A stretch of 64,000 bases of DNA from Aradus depressus (lineage: Eukaryota > Arthropoda > Insecta > Hemiptera > Aradidae). Location of the stretch: assembly GCA_963662175.1 (NCBI GenBank), contig OY759221.1, forward strand, positions 36,826,045 to 36,890,044, in the 5' to 3' direction. Positions 43,351 to 54,465 of the stretch are shown piece by piece; the stretch's first letter is position 1, and the number at the start of each line of letters is the position of its first letter. The notes beneath the pieces are model-generated. The model did no database searches. It was not told where the DNA came from and worked only from the letters and a program-made list of their open reading frames with translations. The translations under genes and the position numbers were made by a program.

Positions 43351-46300
43351 GTAAGTATCGCTCTAGAGCTCTGCGCGTAAATACCTAATAACATCTGTCT
43401 CAATGGTTTATACTTATATTCATTTATTTCTTATGTTATAAAAATTAGGGGGACGTAGGTCCCACAATAAAGATGTTTTTTTTTATTTTATTAATATGAA
43501 GATTCGAGGTTCAAACAACATTACAGTCAGAGGTAGCGTGCTTGTCTACTGAGCTCAAGATCGCGGGTTCGAAATCCGGGTGAAGCCCTTAGATTTTTAT
43601 CTAGGAGGTGGAAAAAGCTTGAGCACGCCGTCTTTCGGATGGGATGTTTATCGATGGCCCTGAGTCTGTACTATGTCAGGTACTCTAATTTAAGGTAGGC
43701 AAAATTTAGGACTTACGATACATAGTAGAGTCAGCCTCAACGAAAGAGCGCTCAGGTGGTTACCCGTGATCTTGAGCTAAAGAAGCAAGTACGCATACCA
43801 CTAAACTACCGGCGCCCTCACCAGGTTTATATTTTTTTAGAAAGTTGCATATAGGATGTATCGGTGAAAGGTATAATTGAATTAGAAAAATACATTAGAA
43901 AATTTATGAAAACAATTTTATATCATCAAAGTATGTTTTATGTATTCTATTTACATACTTTCGTTATTATTAATTTTCACGTCATTTCATTATCATCAGT
44001 TACAGCGTTTAAAGTGGAATTTTCAAAAAATGAAACAATAGCTTTAATTAATATAAATATTATAACGAGCATAATAACAGCTGATTATATTATCAGCTGA
44101 CCCCGTTGTACGTCATTTCCGTTGCACCTTAGTCACGAACAAAATTACAGCTCGAGTTTCCTGAGACACAACGATTTGAAATCAGTTTCACTTCAATAAC
44201 AAAAAATTAAAAAAATGGTGGCAACAATTTCCTATATTTGGCCATTGAGAATGTGATTGGGAGGAGGCATACCAACTCAGGTCAATTATTCTGATTGTTG
44301 GAGAAGTGTTGACTAATAACTTTAAAAAAATTCGTATTTCAACACATCTAATATATTATGTGCGAACCTGGTTTCATATTAGGTGGGCGTAGTTATCTTA
44401 TGTTCTCACAGGATTATCATAAAACTATGAGAAAAGAACAAAAATGTTGATTTTCATTATAGATTACTAAAGTATTGCATATGTTTTGTTTTGTCTTTTA
44501 TGCCCGGTATTTGAAAATTAAGGAAAAAACAGAGGTTCATATACGCTTTCTTGAATGTTATTGACACAAAAACAAAACAAAGAAAAAACATATTTTATTT
44601 GTCTTATTTTCGTATTTATCGTTTCGAAACTCTGCACAATGATCTTGTTAATCCTAGAAATCGGTGTGAAATATTGAAAAAAGCGAACAAGGAGATTTTT
44701 TTAGTAAGTCATGTATAAAGGCATACGAGATCATATCGCCTACTACCAGAGCGATCTTTCGTCGCACGACTCTACTGTGAGTCTTAATATTGTCTACCCA
44801 GGTTTATTGAGTAACAAGGGTAGGAGTCTTGAACGTGTATGACATCACACAGACTCGGGACCATCGCTTAACGTCACATCCGAAGAACATCTTGCTCTAG
44901 TTTTTTTTACCTTCCAGGTAAAAAACTTTGTCCCCTTTGGGGGATTTGAACCCTTCAGTTCAGTTGGCATCTGAACTACCGGCGCCTCGGAAAATTTTTA
45001 TAATAATTTTCCTTTAGATCTAAGTATATTTGTACAGAAGTAGCGTGTTTCCCTTCTGTGCTCAAGATCGTAGACCGAGGTTCTTAGGATTTTTTAACTG
45101 GGATGTAATAAAAACTTGATTATGGGATCCCCGTTGGATGGGACGCTAAGCAATTGTCTCTAGAGGTAGCGTACTTGTTTACTGAGCTCAAGATCGCGGG
45201 TTCGTAAATCTGGCTGAGGCCTTAGGTTTTTTATCTAGGAGGTGGAAAAAGCTTGATTTATGCAAAAAATATTGATTTATGTAAGCGTCGTGTCAATAAC
45301 ATCTGTCAATAACTCTAGAAAAAAGAGAGAGAAAAGGGAAAATCTCTGTACCTGAAATATTTCTTAGTAAACTCACTCACCTTTGGTTCTTGTAACGAGA
45401 TTCTGAATTTATAAGAATATATAATTTTTCACAGTTTTATTTGCTCTCAATATGACTTTTGTACTTTACCACCTAGCAAATAGACGTTTCGGAAAATATT
45501 CCCATTAGTCTCTATGATTTATTTGCTGATCTTCATTGTAATAATGTTTCCTTTGTATTGATCATATTCTTTTATACTAAGATGTATGTTTGTTGCAGTT
45601 GTGTCAGGAGCCAGGATACCCAACATACAACTCAGTACCTCCAGGACTCCAGTTTTCCTGCATCTCTCGGCTTCCAGGATACTACGCCGACCCAGATGCA
45701 CAATGTCAGGTAATCAGTGGACTGACTGAGGAAAACATCAACTTTTAGTTGGGATTAAGACCACCTCCTTTTAACAATAAAAAATACTGTCTTTAAAGAA
45801 CAGTCTAGATACTGAAGATCCTGTCCGGACTCCTCATATAAGGAAGGATCATCTAGAGCAGTGGTTCCCAACCTTTCATAGCTCACAACCCACTAAAATA
45901 GCAACCATTAATTCTCGCGACCTATGAATGTAAACTCTTCTTTTTTTGGGGGGTAGGGGGAGTTAATAGTCTATTTCCATGACTCTATTTGTTACAATAA
46001 AACTTTGTGAAATTAACAAGTAAACATCTAGGCTGTTCCAATAATCAGTCATTTGTTAGAACATATTCCCAGTTAGAATGAAAAATAATGTTTTGAAAAT
46101 GACACTCACATAATATGTATTAAATACAACTTATGTAATGCTGAACGAAAAACAATATAGGTATCAAAACAAACTGAAAAAAGCCCCAATTCGTAGGATC
46201 ACCAAATATCGATTCCCAATCATCCCAAACATATCATTAACAAAAGTTTTCAATAACAACATGAGTTTTTTTTCTAATTATATTTTTAAGTAAAACCATT

Positions 46301-48536
46301 CTTAGATGAAAAACTCTTAAATATGAAGCTCTATGGTCTTCCAAATATATTAGTGACCGACCGAAACAGGATTTTCAGCCGAAACCGAATCTTTGGCCTC
46401 GGTCTCAGTTTCGGCCGAAACCGAAACTTATTTAGACATGTTAAAATTTCCATTGTATACTGAAATTTAGTGTATTTTTTACAAATACACCTACCTACAG
46501 ACAGTTAACTCGTGTTAAATGAAATAAAAAACAATAATTGAAGTATGTAACAAAAATAGGTATTTATTTATGTTACATTAACAATTTAACATGAACAAAA
46601 ATAATAAACATGTTAAAGTGAAGCCCTACCTTGTAAGTGAACTTTGTCAAAATCAACACTTAGATTAGATATAAAGTACAGACTCCTTAATTAAGTTACC
46701 TAATATAATTGTGTTCACAATATTCTTAAGATTAATTTATTTTTTCCTGAGATCTTGTATTTAGCACTTGGTGATTAAAGAGTTACCTAATTATCTGTCT
46801 TAACAACGATTACAATAATTTGTACGACTATCAAGTAATTACTTAATTTAAAAAAACAGTTTTAAAATCAAAAGAAAAAAACGAAATATTATTATTAGAT
46901 AACTAATTAATTTTAGTATTCGTAGTTTTATGTTATACGCTAAGAAAAGCAGTTTATCTACATTTTCACCACGTAGGCTACATCCGAAGTTAGTCGAACG
47001 ACGCACGTCAAGTCACGAAAACTGAGTTTCGGCGTGGCCGAAGTTTCGGCTGATTTTTGGCCGAAACCGAATCTTCGGTCGGTCACTAAAATATATCGTC
47101 GGGTGGTAAACTAGCGAATCTACAAAAACAGTTTCTCAGTTCTCATGAAATGGAGTCCCAATCTAACTTTTCTATTCCAACTATTTATCTGCCTGACATT
47201 GTACAAGCACATCGCTTAACTACCCATCCGAAGGACAACGTCATCAACGTTTTTCTTACCTCCCAAATAAAAAACCTAAGCGCTTAAACCAGGTTTCGGA
47301 CCTGAGGGCTTGACCTCAGTAGACAAGTCTGTATGAAAGATTTTTACAATGCAGTATGTTTAGAGTTATTTAGTTATTATGACTCATGCCCGGGCTTCGA
47401 CTATAAGGTCATATCGCCAACTACCAGAGCATTCTTTAGTCACTCTGGTGTACATGAGCCCGACTCTACTGTGGGAGTCATAAATGTTGCCTACCTAAGT
47501 TGATAATATGGAATGTTTATTCAAAATGTATTTAATGATGTCTCTGCCTGGCAGGTATGGCACTGGTGTCTGCCGAGCGGAGCCATGTTCTCGTTCCTCT
47601 GTCCCAACGGCACTGTGTTCAATCAGGATGTCCGGGTATGCGACTGGTGGTTCAACGTAGACTGCGCCACCGCACCCAACAGGTATGCTAAACAGAAAAT
47701 ACACTTTCACGGCCTTTCGGTCTCCAAAATATGTTTTTAATATTTGTATGTTTGTTGAAGTTCCATCCGTTCGGGAATTTTCAAAATACAATCGAGTATT
47801 GCACAGTTTTTAATAACAACATCAAAAATTCAATAATTTATATTTTTGTACTTTGGAATAAAATATCGTCTCTTGGCTTTCTTTTCGTTAATTTGGGATG
47901 GCGTGCTCAAGGCTTTTTACCTCAGGTAACAACTAAAAAAAAAAACTAAAAGCCCCGACTGGGTCAATCTCAAGTTAACAAACTGTGAAATATTTTTCTT
48001 CGTATTATTATTATATGAGGAGTTTGGAGCCAGAGCGGACCAACTGGTTGAAACTGAACAGGAAGAAAATGGCAATTGAAAATTGAGTACATTTTGTTTA
48101 TCTCCATAAATGGGCCCCAAATATTTATTTATATTTGAAATTTTAGAATAGTATTGGATGAGTGATCCCTTTTTTTGTTCTATAAAGTTTTTGAAGGCCG
48201 TATGATCCATTGTGACTTTGAAAATATATGCACAAAATACTTGTGGACTAAACTTAAAGTGCTGCTATCTATCACTGAAGTGAAGAAACTAAGTGATCCA
48301 CACTGGTTTTGAAAAAGGGAACCTATGCCAACATAAGGATGGTAATAACTCAATTTCCGAAAAATTGTGGGTTGGTCCGCTCTGGCTCCAAACTCCTCAT
48401 ATATTATATATTCTTTATTTATTTACTAAGCCACAACTAGAGAATAAAATGAACTACAAACGGCTTTCTATTATTAAATTGCAGGTACAGTGTGAATGAC
48501 GACCTCTACCGGGATACAAAGGGAAACCTCATCTAG
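43285..48536 (+). CDS. CPAP1-like single peritrophin-type chitin-binding protein
   Basis: Coding exons 43,285-43,350, 45,599-45,709, 47,555-47,682 and 48,485-48,536 join to 119 codons including the stop. All introns have GT...AG ends; phases are 0, 0 and 2. Residues 1-22 are a signal peptide with core LTVLSSLILLYV. Residues about 40-97 form one ChtBD2 (CBM14) domain with its six cysteines: FSC, AQC, WHWC, FLC, VCDWW and VDC. It has the aromatic signature GYYADPDAQC and CPNGTVFNQDVRVCDWWFNV. The C-terminal tail RYSVNDDLYRD is also seen in this family. Single-domain secreted proteins of this type (cuticular proteins analogous to peritrophins, group 1) bind chitin in insect cuticle. The short length is normal or slightly short for the group. 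I cannot assign the subgroup letter. Confidence 0.9.
43530..43822. mobile_element. SINE with two tRNA-like heads facing each other, intron 1
   Basis: A plus-strand head (GCGTGCTTGTCTACTGAGCT, GGGTTCGAAATCC) and body run from 43,535 to about 43,768. A minus-strand head (complement of GGCGCCGGTAGTTTAGTGGT) follows at 43,769-43,822. One SINE probably inserted into another, or its 3' end was replaced. Confidence 0.75.
43823..44720. other. Intron 1, no feature recognised
   Basis: AT-rich intronic sequence; a 78-codon frame (43,864-44,100) is not supported as coding. Confidence 0.45.
44722..44996 (-). mobile_element. SINE, minus, diverged, intron 1
   Basis: ACGAGATCATATCGCCTACT through ACTACCGGCGCC; box B region present as GGGATTTGAACCC. 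Confidence 0.8.
45035..45260 (+). mobile_element. Two overlapping SINE heads, plus, intron 1
   Basis: TCTGTGCTCAAGATCGTAGA at 45,056 begins a degenerate copy. AGAGGTAGCGTACTTGTTTA at 45,163 begins a second, with GCGGGTTCGTAAATC and TATCTAGGAGGTGGAAAAAG as in the 43.5-kb copy. Confidence 0.7.
45599..45709 (+). CDS. CPAP1-like gene, exon 2
   Basis: Acceptor TTTGTTGCAG, donor GTAATC. Encodes LCQEPGYPTYNSVPPGLQFS, then the first two domain cysteines and GYYADPDAQCQ. Phase 0 on both sides. Confidence 0.9.
45857..45995 (+). mobile_element. End of a hAT transposon (CAGTGGTTCCCAACC), intron 2
   Basis: CAGTGGTTCCCAACCTTTCA followed by CACAACCCAC and TCTCGCGACC is the common terminal sequence of many hAT elements. 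I found no matching right end, so only one end is preserved. Confidence 0.65.
46343..47096. mobile_element. hAT-type MITE with 8-bp TSD AAATATAT, intron 2
   Basis: Element 46,351-47,088 (738 bp). It begins TAGTGACCGACCGAAAC and ends TTCGGTCGGTCACTA, with AAATATAT on both sides. Subterminal regions are full of TTTCGG/CCGAAA motifs (TTTCGGCCGAAACCGAAAC). No transposase frame. TIR style and 8-bp duplication indicate hAT. Confidence 0.9.
47195..47510 (-). mobile_element. Two SINE fragments, minus, intron 2
   Basis: 47,195-47,325 carries CATCGCTTAACTACCCATCC, CCGAAGGACAACG and a degenerate head. 47,378-47,500 carries GACTCATGCCCGGGCTTCGA to GTGGGAGTCATAAATGTTGC. They may be the two halves of one or two elements. 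Confidence 0.75.
47555..47682 (+). CDS. CPAP1-like gene, exon 3
   Basis: Acceptor CTGCCTGGCAG, donor GTATGC; ends two bases into an Arg codon. Encodes four of the six cysteines and the aromatic core (VWHWCLPSGAMFSFLC, DVRVCDWWFNVDC). GC-rich compared with the introns, as expected of coding DNA here. Confidence 0.92.
48014..48401. mobile_element. MITE with TA flanks, intron 3
   Basis: Element 48,016-48,399. The left end TGAGGAGTTTGGAGCCAGAG returns inverted as CTCTGGCTCCAAACTCCTCA, with GCGGACCAAC also paired. TA on each side suggests a Tc1/mariner-like duplication. Non-coding. Confidence 0.85.
48485..48536 (+). CDS. CPAP1-like gene, exon 4 (terminal)
   Basis: Acceptor AAATTGCAG; completes the split Arg codon, encodes YSVNDDLYRDTKGNLI and stops at TAG. 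I see no canonical AATAAA in the next 480 bp, so the polyadenylation site is unknown. Confidence 0.85.
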
Positions 48537-49464
48537 CTGAGTTCGTTGGTTCCTCACTAGAGTGAAGCACGCTCAACAACAATTCTTTTCATGATCTAGC
48601 CACTAGAGTTCAGCCCCTGTGACATTGCCTCAAGAAAGTTTATATTTCATTGATTATTTATTTATGTATACCTCTTGTTTACTAGAATATGTCAATAAGT
48701 GTTCTGTTGTATTGTTTTTGTATTAGCATATTTAAACAATAAGTAATTGTTAATTTTTTCAATTTCAACTTAAACTTATTCTGTTGGAAAAAATACAAAA
48801 ACTTAGATTGTTCCGTCATCTAGATATATGATTAATCGGCATTTCACTTGAAGTTTTTTTTATGTAAAGATATCTTTAATTGTTTTAATTTATTTATTTT
48901 TTTTACAAATTTAACTGTTAGTTTAATACTTAAATTAAGTTATAAAAAAGTCTTATTTAGGAAAACTTTTTGGACAATTATAGTTAGATCATAGTATTTA
49001 TTTTTACAACAGGTTTGTTTTAACCTCGCTAAAATTAAAATTCATATACATTTTTCGTTTTGTGTAGATTTTTTAATTCCTTTAAATTTCGAAAATTAAA
49101 TTCCCTAGCCACTACCTCACTAGCTTGTCCCATCATCTTCGGAACTGTCATCCTCTTCTTCCGCTGTCTCTAGGGCTCCATTCTAGGTCCTCCTCCTAAT
49201 GTCCGCCCCAGCAAGACGTTCTTCCCGGTTCGTTATTTTATTTTTTTTTCAACGCATCGGCTACTGTGATCGTTAGCGTTTCCGATATAGGATTAGCGGT
49301 GGCGACTGGAAAAGTAGGGCGAGAAGGTGATCTGAGGTAGCAATGGATCCATTTTATTTTTTCTAGTTGTAATTAAATTGATTGATTTTCATAATTTACA
49401 GTCAGTTTCAGGCTGCTGCCGTCAGATATCGTAACGTTACTAGCTACATTTCTTATTAAGTTTA
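48537..49464. other. 3' flank of the CPAP1-like gene
   Basis: 3' untranslated region then AT-rich sequence. At 49,110-49,330 there is a more GC-balanced stretch without a supportable exon. Confidence 0.45.
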
Positions 49465-49655
49465 GCTTTTGGCCTTATGAACAATGCATAATAGCCATGC
49501 CTCTTATAAAAGTGTTATCTACTTATTTATTACAACATCCGTGGCCCCGGGAGGGAGTTCTATCTACGAAATAACACTCACTCCCGGACGGGAATCAAAC
49601 CCGCAAACCATAGTGAGACCATGCGACCAAAGCCCTGCACGACCATCATCTCCGA
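49465..49655 (-). mobile_element. Second tRNA-like SINE family, minus
   Basis: On the minus strand GGTCGCATGGTCTCACTATG and GCGGGTTTGATTCCCGTCC look like a tRNA head with box B. The body CTTATAAAAGTGTTATCT matches 35,968-36,000. Distinct from the main SINE family. Confidence 0.65.
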
Positions 49656-50845
49656 TTAATTTTTTGCCTTATCAAAAAATAGCTTTTACAAACATTTCGA
49701 GAGGACTCCCATCTTCAGTGTCTAAATATTGTATATTTCAATCAACAAAAATAAGTCATGGCAAGATGTACATCAGTATTTACAAATTATATTTCAGTTT
49801 AACAATTAAAAATTACACCGCGACCTAATATAAGGGCGCCGGTAGCTCAGTGGTATGCGAGCTTGCCTTCTGAGCTCAAGAACGTGGGTTCAAAACCCGA
49901 CCGAGGCCCTTAGTTTATTTTATCTGGGAGGTAAAATAAACTTAAGCACGCCGTCCTTCGGATGGGACGTTAAGCGATGGTCCCGAGCCTGTACGATGTA
50001 GACCCCTCCCTAGTTGAATAAAAATTTAGGGTAGGCAAAATTTAGGACTCCCATAGTAGAGTTAGGCTCATGTCCATCAGAGTAAGGAAAGAGCGCTCTG
50101 GTAGTAGGCGATATGACCTCGTAGTTACAGCCCGGGGATGAGTCATAATAACCAACTAAATTACAAAAATACCATCCAACCTATAATACAAGTTTTCTTA
50201 GGTTAACTATTTCTTCTGTCAATCAGAATCTTTTTTTATAGAACCGACATAACATTTATATATTTTTTATATGTTAATTCAATTTAAATACACTTATTAT
50301 TATATAAGTCCAAAATGTAATAATAAACTAAATTAATATTTAATATTTTTAAAAAATAACAGAAGGAATAGTTAACCTAAAGAACACAATTGAGGGGGTT
50401 AGAAGCACCTTTGATGTAAGTGACAAAAATGTAATTTCGAGATAATTACCTTCAAAGTTATAGTAACATCGTAAATTCAGGTATTACCCAGGTATTTTCC
50501 ACTAGTAACAGCATTACTGGTACTAACAATCGTTCTGATCATTAGCCAGTAGTCAGGTTAGGTGTCAAGGAAGATGTTTACACACATATCTCAATTTCAG
50601 CCGAATTGTCACTTACATCCCTTTGCTTCTAATCCCCTCAATTAATATAGGTTGGTGGGCATTATAATCAATTATTGATAAACTGAAATATAATTTGTAA
50701 ATACTGACGAACATCTTAGGTTGTTATTTTTGTTGATTGAATTTAAAATATTTCAGACACTGATGATGCGAGAGCTTTCCAAAACTTTGAAAAAGTTTTG
50801 TGAATACTATTTTTTGATAAGGCATAAAATAAATGAGAGAACTGA
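49655..50845. repeat. ~170-bp inverted repeats flanking an 850-bp core with nested SINE
   Basis: TTTTTTGCCTTATCAAAAAA (49,660) and its complement (50,807) begin the arms. They continue through the TCAGTGTCTAAATA and TTTCAATCAACAAAAATAA segments to TTACAAATTATATTTCAGTT (49,779) and its complement near 50,685. A second, inner inverted pair is AATTGAGGGGGTTAGAAGCA (50,390) versus TGCTTCTAATCCCCTCAATT (50,623). The core contains the intact SINE at 49,834-50,155. It may be a fold-back DNA element that received a SINE. Confidence 0.75.
49834..50155 (+). mobile_element. tRNA-derived SINE, plus, full length
   Basis: Best plus-strand copy. Head GGGCGCCGGTAGCTCAGTGG, box B GTGGGTTCAAAACCC, body GGCCCTTAGTTTATTTTATC, GCACGCCGTCCTTCGGATGG and GAGCGCTCTGGTAGTAGGCG, end GATGAGTCATAATAACC. 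It lacks the CAGGTACTCGTTAAAG step present in other copies. Confidence 0.9.
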
Positions 50846-51020
50846 CGTAATAATATATATTAAATATATATATATATATAATATTATTATATATACAATA
50901 TGTATATAATATTATTATATATGAATTAAGAATCTCCTTACAAAACACAAAAAGTAAAAAAAAAACATCATATAGTAGTAAATAATATATACTTGGATAC
51001 ACTGGAAGAACAATGTTTTT
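50846..51020. repeat. AT-rich microsatellite
   Basis: ATATATTATTATATA-type sequence at 50,850-50,930. Confidence 0.7.
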
Positions 51021-51022
51021 CT

Positions 51023-51420
51023 TTAGGACAGTCTGAGATTTTCTTTGACTTTGAGAAAAAGGAGACTGGAGTTTTTCCTTTCTGCTGAGGACCTATTTAT
51101 TAGTAAAGGAAGGCCCCCACGGAGAGCTGCATGATGGATGGGGCCCCCTGGATCCAATATTAATAGGAGGGGGGGGGGGGGGGGGGGGGCGTAGATTGAA
51201 CACTTCCTCCCCTGCTCTGCGGCATAAGGAATAAGGGCCAATAAAAAGAGTCGACTCGGGACGGTAAACAACCCCAGCCAGGTTCTTATTGGTTTATTCA
51301 GAAGGCACCGCCCCCATCCGAACAAACCTCCAGGGGGTGCACAATTATCAGACATCACCCTCTGTCTTATCAAGGGTTCGATAGGAGGCAATCAGCCCTT
51401 CATCTATCTGTCTTTCCAAA
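51023..51420. other. GC-richer stretch with a long G run; no gene assigned
   Basis: A minus frame of 122 codons (51,023-51,391) is Pro-rich because of the run of 21 G at 51,169-51,189. I see no domain and no splice signals that would support it. Confidence 0.4.
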
Positions 51421-52095
51421 AATATTGACCTCCAACCTATGAATAAAAAATACAATTTCTGTGGTGAAGGAAAGATGTGCTTGTTTTGAAACCGGTTGTA
51501 ACTTCAGTAGATAACATCTCATTGGTCTTCGGTCTCCCAAATGTATTTATATTTTATATATCGATTGATATTTTATCCATTCGGACATTTTCAAAACTTT
51601 TTTCCGTGTTCCGTGTCTAAATACTTTTTATCTTGTCAGTCATAGTATACAATATACATATCCATAATAAAATTTATGGCTAAAATGTATGCAACTTCTG
51701 AACATTAAAAAAATAATTTTGTTAATTACATACATTGAGGCCATTTTTCTTAAACGTCTATGGACATATCACTCGTTTGTTGCAACAATACATAACAAAA
51801 AAATTGGAGTTTTTGAGTTATGGGCATAGAAAGAACCATTCTGACATATACTTTTAGCGAGTAGAACGATAGATCTGAGCTTCAACTACTCACCGAGTAA
51901 ACAATTATTACTGCAAGAATTTCATAATTTAAAGTAAGGGTAGTTATGAGGTTAAGGGAGGAACCTCAGTAAGGCCTATAGCTGTTACTGTACATTTTCT
52001 CTTCTTTTATATTGTATTCTTTCAATAAAACATGCTGATAAGTTATTTTCGAATGAATACATCAAGTTATTATACACAAGTTTGAATTGCTCCTC
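51421..52095. other. No gene seen
   Basis: AT-rich spacer. Confidence 0.4.
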
Positions 52096-52176
52096 CTGGA
52101 AAATCACAGTTTTTGAGTTATGTCGCTGTTGCAGCAAATGGCCCTAATATTCTTAAAAAAAAAATCATCACTGAAA

Positions 52177-52332
52177 TCTCAAAAAATTCTGAATCCTCAT
52201 ACAAATGTTACATAGTTACAAATCCTCACACAAAATTTCGTGTAGAAACAATACATCGGCAATCATTGGGGTACTGGGATGTTTGTAGACATACGTATCT
52301 CGTCTTGTATGAGGATTCAGAATTTTTTGAGA
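52177..52332. repeat. Perfect 28-bp inverted repeat, 100-bp loop
   Basis: TCTCAAAAAATTCTGAATCC... at 52,177-52,204 is exactly complementary to 52,305-52,332. It lies within an open frame of 105 codons (52,113-52,430), which is probably an accident of the inverted repeat. Confidence 0.85.
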
Positions 52333-52639
52333 AAAACGAAAAAGATAAAAACTTTTTTGAGAAAATTTCATTGCCGGTGATTAGAGACTCTTGGTTTAAT
52401 GGGAACTTTAATATGAGGAACTGGATCTAAATGACTGTCCTTCTTTTCAGACATAAGAACCCATGAAAATGTTCCCTTAAATATCAGAAAGTCGGTAGGT
52501 ATATCTATAATGTAACATTTGAAAGATTTTATTTATGACTGCTAGAAGTGGGTGCATTTTCGTTATTTTGTCTTATAAGAAACAGTAAATTTGCAATTTA
52601 GGTGAATATAGATAAAGTTGATGGGGAGGTGGACTTTAG

Positions 52640-53100
52640 CCGGTAGTTGTTGGTGGGATAGCAGGGAGGTCCATTCTCCTCATTTGGTATTCTGTTTCAA
52701 TCTGGAGGACGGCACTAGCCCTGAGGTGAAGTGTCCTGCTCCGGTGAGGGGGGGGAGGGGGGTGAGAAGTGATAAAAAGTTCAGAGCCCGGGTGTGACCG
52801 CTCCTAAATCAGGCCAACGCCGAGGGGGCGGCGCCCCAAGGGGCCCAACAAATCGAGTTAGCCCCAATCAGGGGGTCCGTCCTCCATCCCCACCCCACAC
52901 CTGACACCAATTCCAAACGGAATCAGACGATATGAAGCGAGGCTTGCGGTAACTCTCAGCCAATCAGAACAGTGGTGTTATACTTTAGCACCCTCAACTG
53001 TTCAATGATGCACACTTCCACCCCTTGCCCTTACGAGTTTTTAACAACTCTGAGGGAGATCCACCCCTCTGCAACCCCTGGAAAAATTTAATTCTCCTGG
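52640..53100. promoter_or_regulatory. GC-rich island with CCAAT box, possible promoter
   Basis: Markedly GC-rich against its AT-rich surroundings. It holds CGCCGAGGGGGCGGCGCCCC at about 52,821-52,840 and several CpGs. CAGCCAATCAGAACAG at about 52,957 contains a classical CCAAT box. I find no adjoining coding exon, so the promoter reading is inference. It could instead be a transposon fragment. Confidence 0.35.
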
Positions 53101-53410
53101 GGGTTTCCCTGCTTTGCAAGTATCTTTTCAATTTCCTTCATTCCCTGCCCCAGCAACTCACCCTTCTTCCAAGCATTCATATGAAGTAAGTTGTAAAATT
53201 CTTTCATTTCTCTCTCTGAGAAGATTAAAAACAAACTTTGCCCAACATATGACTTTCTTACATACAAACAAAAAAAAAAATTTTTTGTGACTGTTACTTT
53301 ATGCACGAAATAATTCGCGAAGAGCAGTAGTATCTAGGTGAGTTGTGAATAAGAGAGCCATGCACAAATGAACCAATGCCTTTCTTGCAGGATTACGCCC
53401 ATTTTTATTA

Positions 53411-54200
53411 TTTATAGACCGCATAGACGTCTCCCAACCACCCTGTAGGCTCCACTAGTTTGAACTTTGAATGCATATAGTGAACTAGCAGTAATACCCG
53501 GCGTTGTCCGGGGAACTTTGACTTTTCTCCCAATATCTCCTATAAGGCTATTCAGTTCCTCGACAGTACATTCATGATGTTATAATTTTCAATTATTCAT
53601 ACGGATAAGGCTTATAGACCTTCAACTGTAGTAACGCTAGCTTTGGAGCTAAAAATAATTTATTCAAAAAGATTTCTCATTAATCGTTGCAATGGTTTTC
53701 GAGTTACTAAGATTGCGTGAGTGGATGCTGGGATGGACCAGGGGTTGATTAAAAAATAGACCTTAACCTTCCGGTAGATAAAACTTATCTATTCAAAAAG
53801 ATTCCTCATTAATCATTGCAGTGGTTTTTGAGTTACAAAGATTGCGTGGGTGGATGCTGCGATGGACCAGATATTGAGGTACTAATACGCCTATAACCTT
53901 CCACAGACGATGACGAACAAATTAAAAAAAAAATTAATCAAATCCATCAAGCCGTTCGTGAGTTATAGCGGTACAACGCACAGACATTTTCAGCTTTATA
54001 TATATGATTACAACATAGACCATAGGAATCAACCAATGACCGACCAAAAGAAAGTCTCGGTGCCTTCGAACCGCCCTATGGACTACAACGGTCTGAACTA
54101 GTGACGCGAATAGTGAGTTAGAAAATAGACCACGGGAATCAACCTACGACCGCCCGAAAGAAGCTTCGGTGCCTTCGAACCGCCCTTTAGACTCCATCAG
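53411..54200. repeat. Tandem ~110-bp repeat split by a Helitron
   Basis: ATAGACCATAGGAATCAACC (54,016) and ATAGACCACGGGAATCAACC (54,126) start two copies. Both include TCGGTGCCTTCGAACCGCCC. A degenerate relative (TATAGACCGCATAGACG, 53,420) lies left of the Helitron at 53,485-54,007, so the Helitron seems to have landed in the repeat. Confidence 0.65.
53485..54007 (-). mobile_element. Short Helitron copy 5 (523 bp)
   Basis: CTAG at 53,485-53,488, hairpin CCCGG-CGTTGT-CCGGG (one loop base differs from copy 4), far end the complement of TCATATATATAAAGCTGAAA at 54,007. Very similar to copy 4 along its length, including the two GAGTTAC(A/T)AAGATTGCGTG segments. Flanks A/T. Confidence 0.9.
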
Positions 54201-54465
54201 TCACAGTTTACCGTTATCCTTGTAACTTGCTTATAGACAGAGAGATTAGCTAGTACTGTCTTTACCTGGCAGACATGAGGGCTGACAACCCTTTCGGAAT
54301 CCCACAAAGGCATAGACTGAGTCCCATCATAATCCTGTCTTTATACTGCTACCTACCTTTATGCTCATGGTTAACTAAATCCGTTAATGGCAACTTAACA
54401 ATCCATTCACTGTTTGTTACTACTGTAAATGTATCAAATGAATAAAACAAATATCTTTTTCTCCC
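54201..54465. other. No gene seen
   Basis: Unique sequence. Confidence 0.4.

Noticed and set aside
49834..49905. tRNA gene
   Set aside because: The head has box A- and B-like motifs but continues into the SINE body, and the same sequence recurs many times with mutations that destroy the cloverleaf.
51023..51391. 122-codon minus-strand frame
   Set aside because: Pro/Gly/Arg-rich because of a 21-base G run; no domain or splice evidence.
52113..52430. 105-codon frame as a gene
   Set aside because: It spans the perfect 28-bp inverted repeat, which yields EF/FE-rich and SES-type sequence by chance; no homologous motif.
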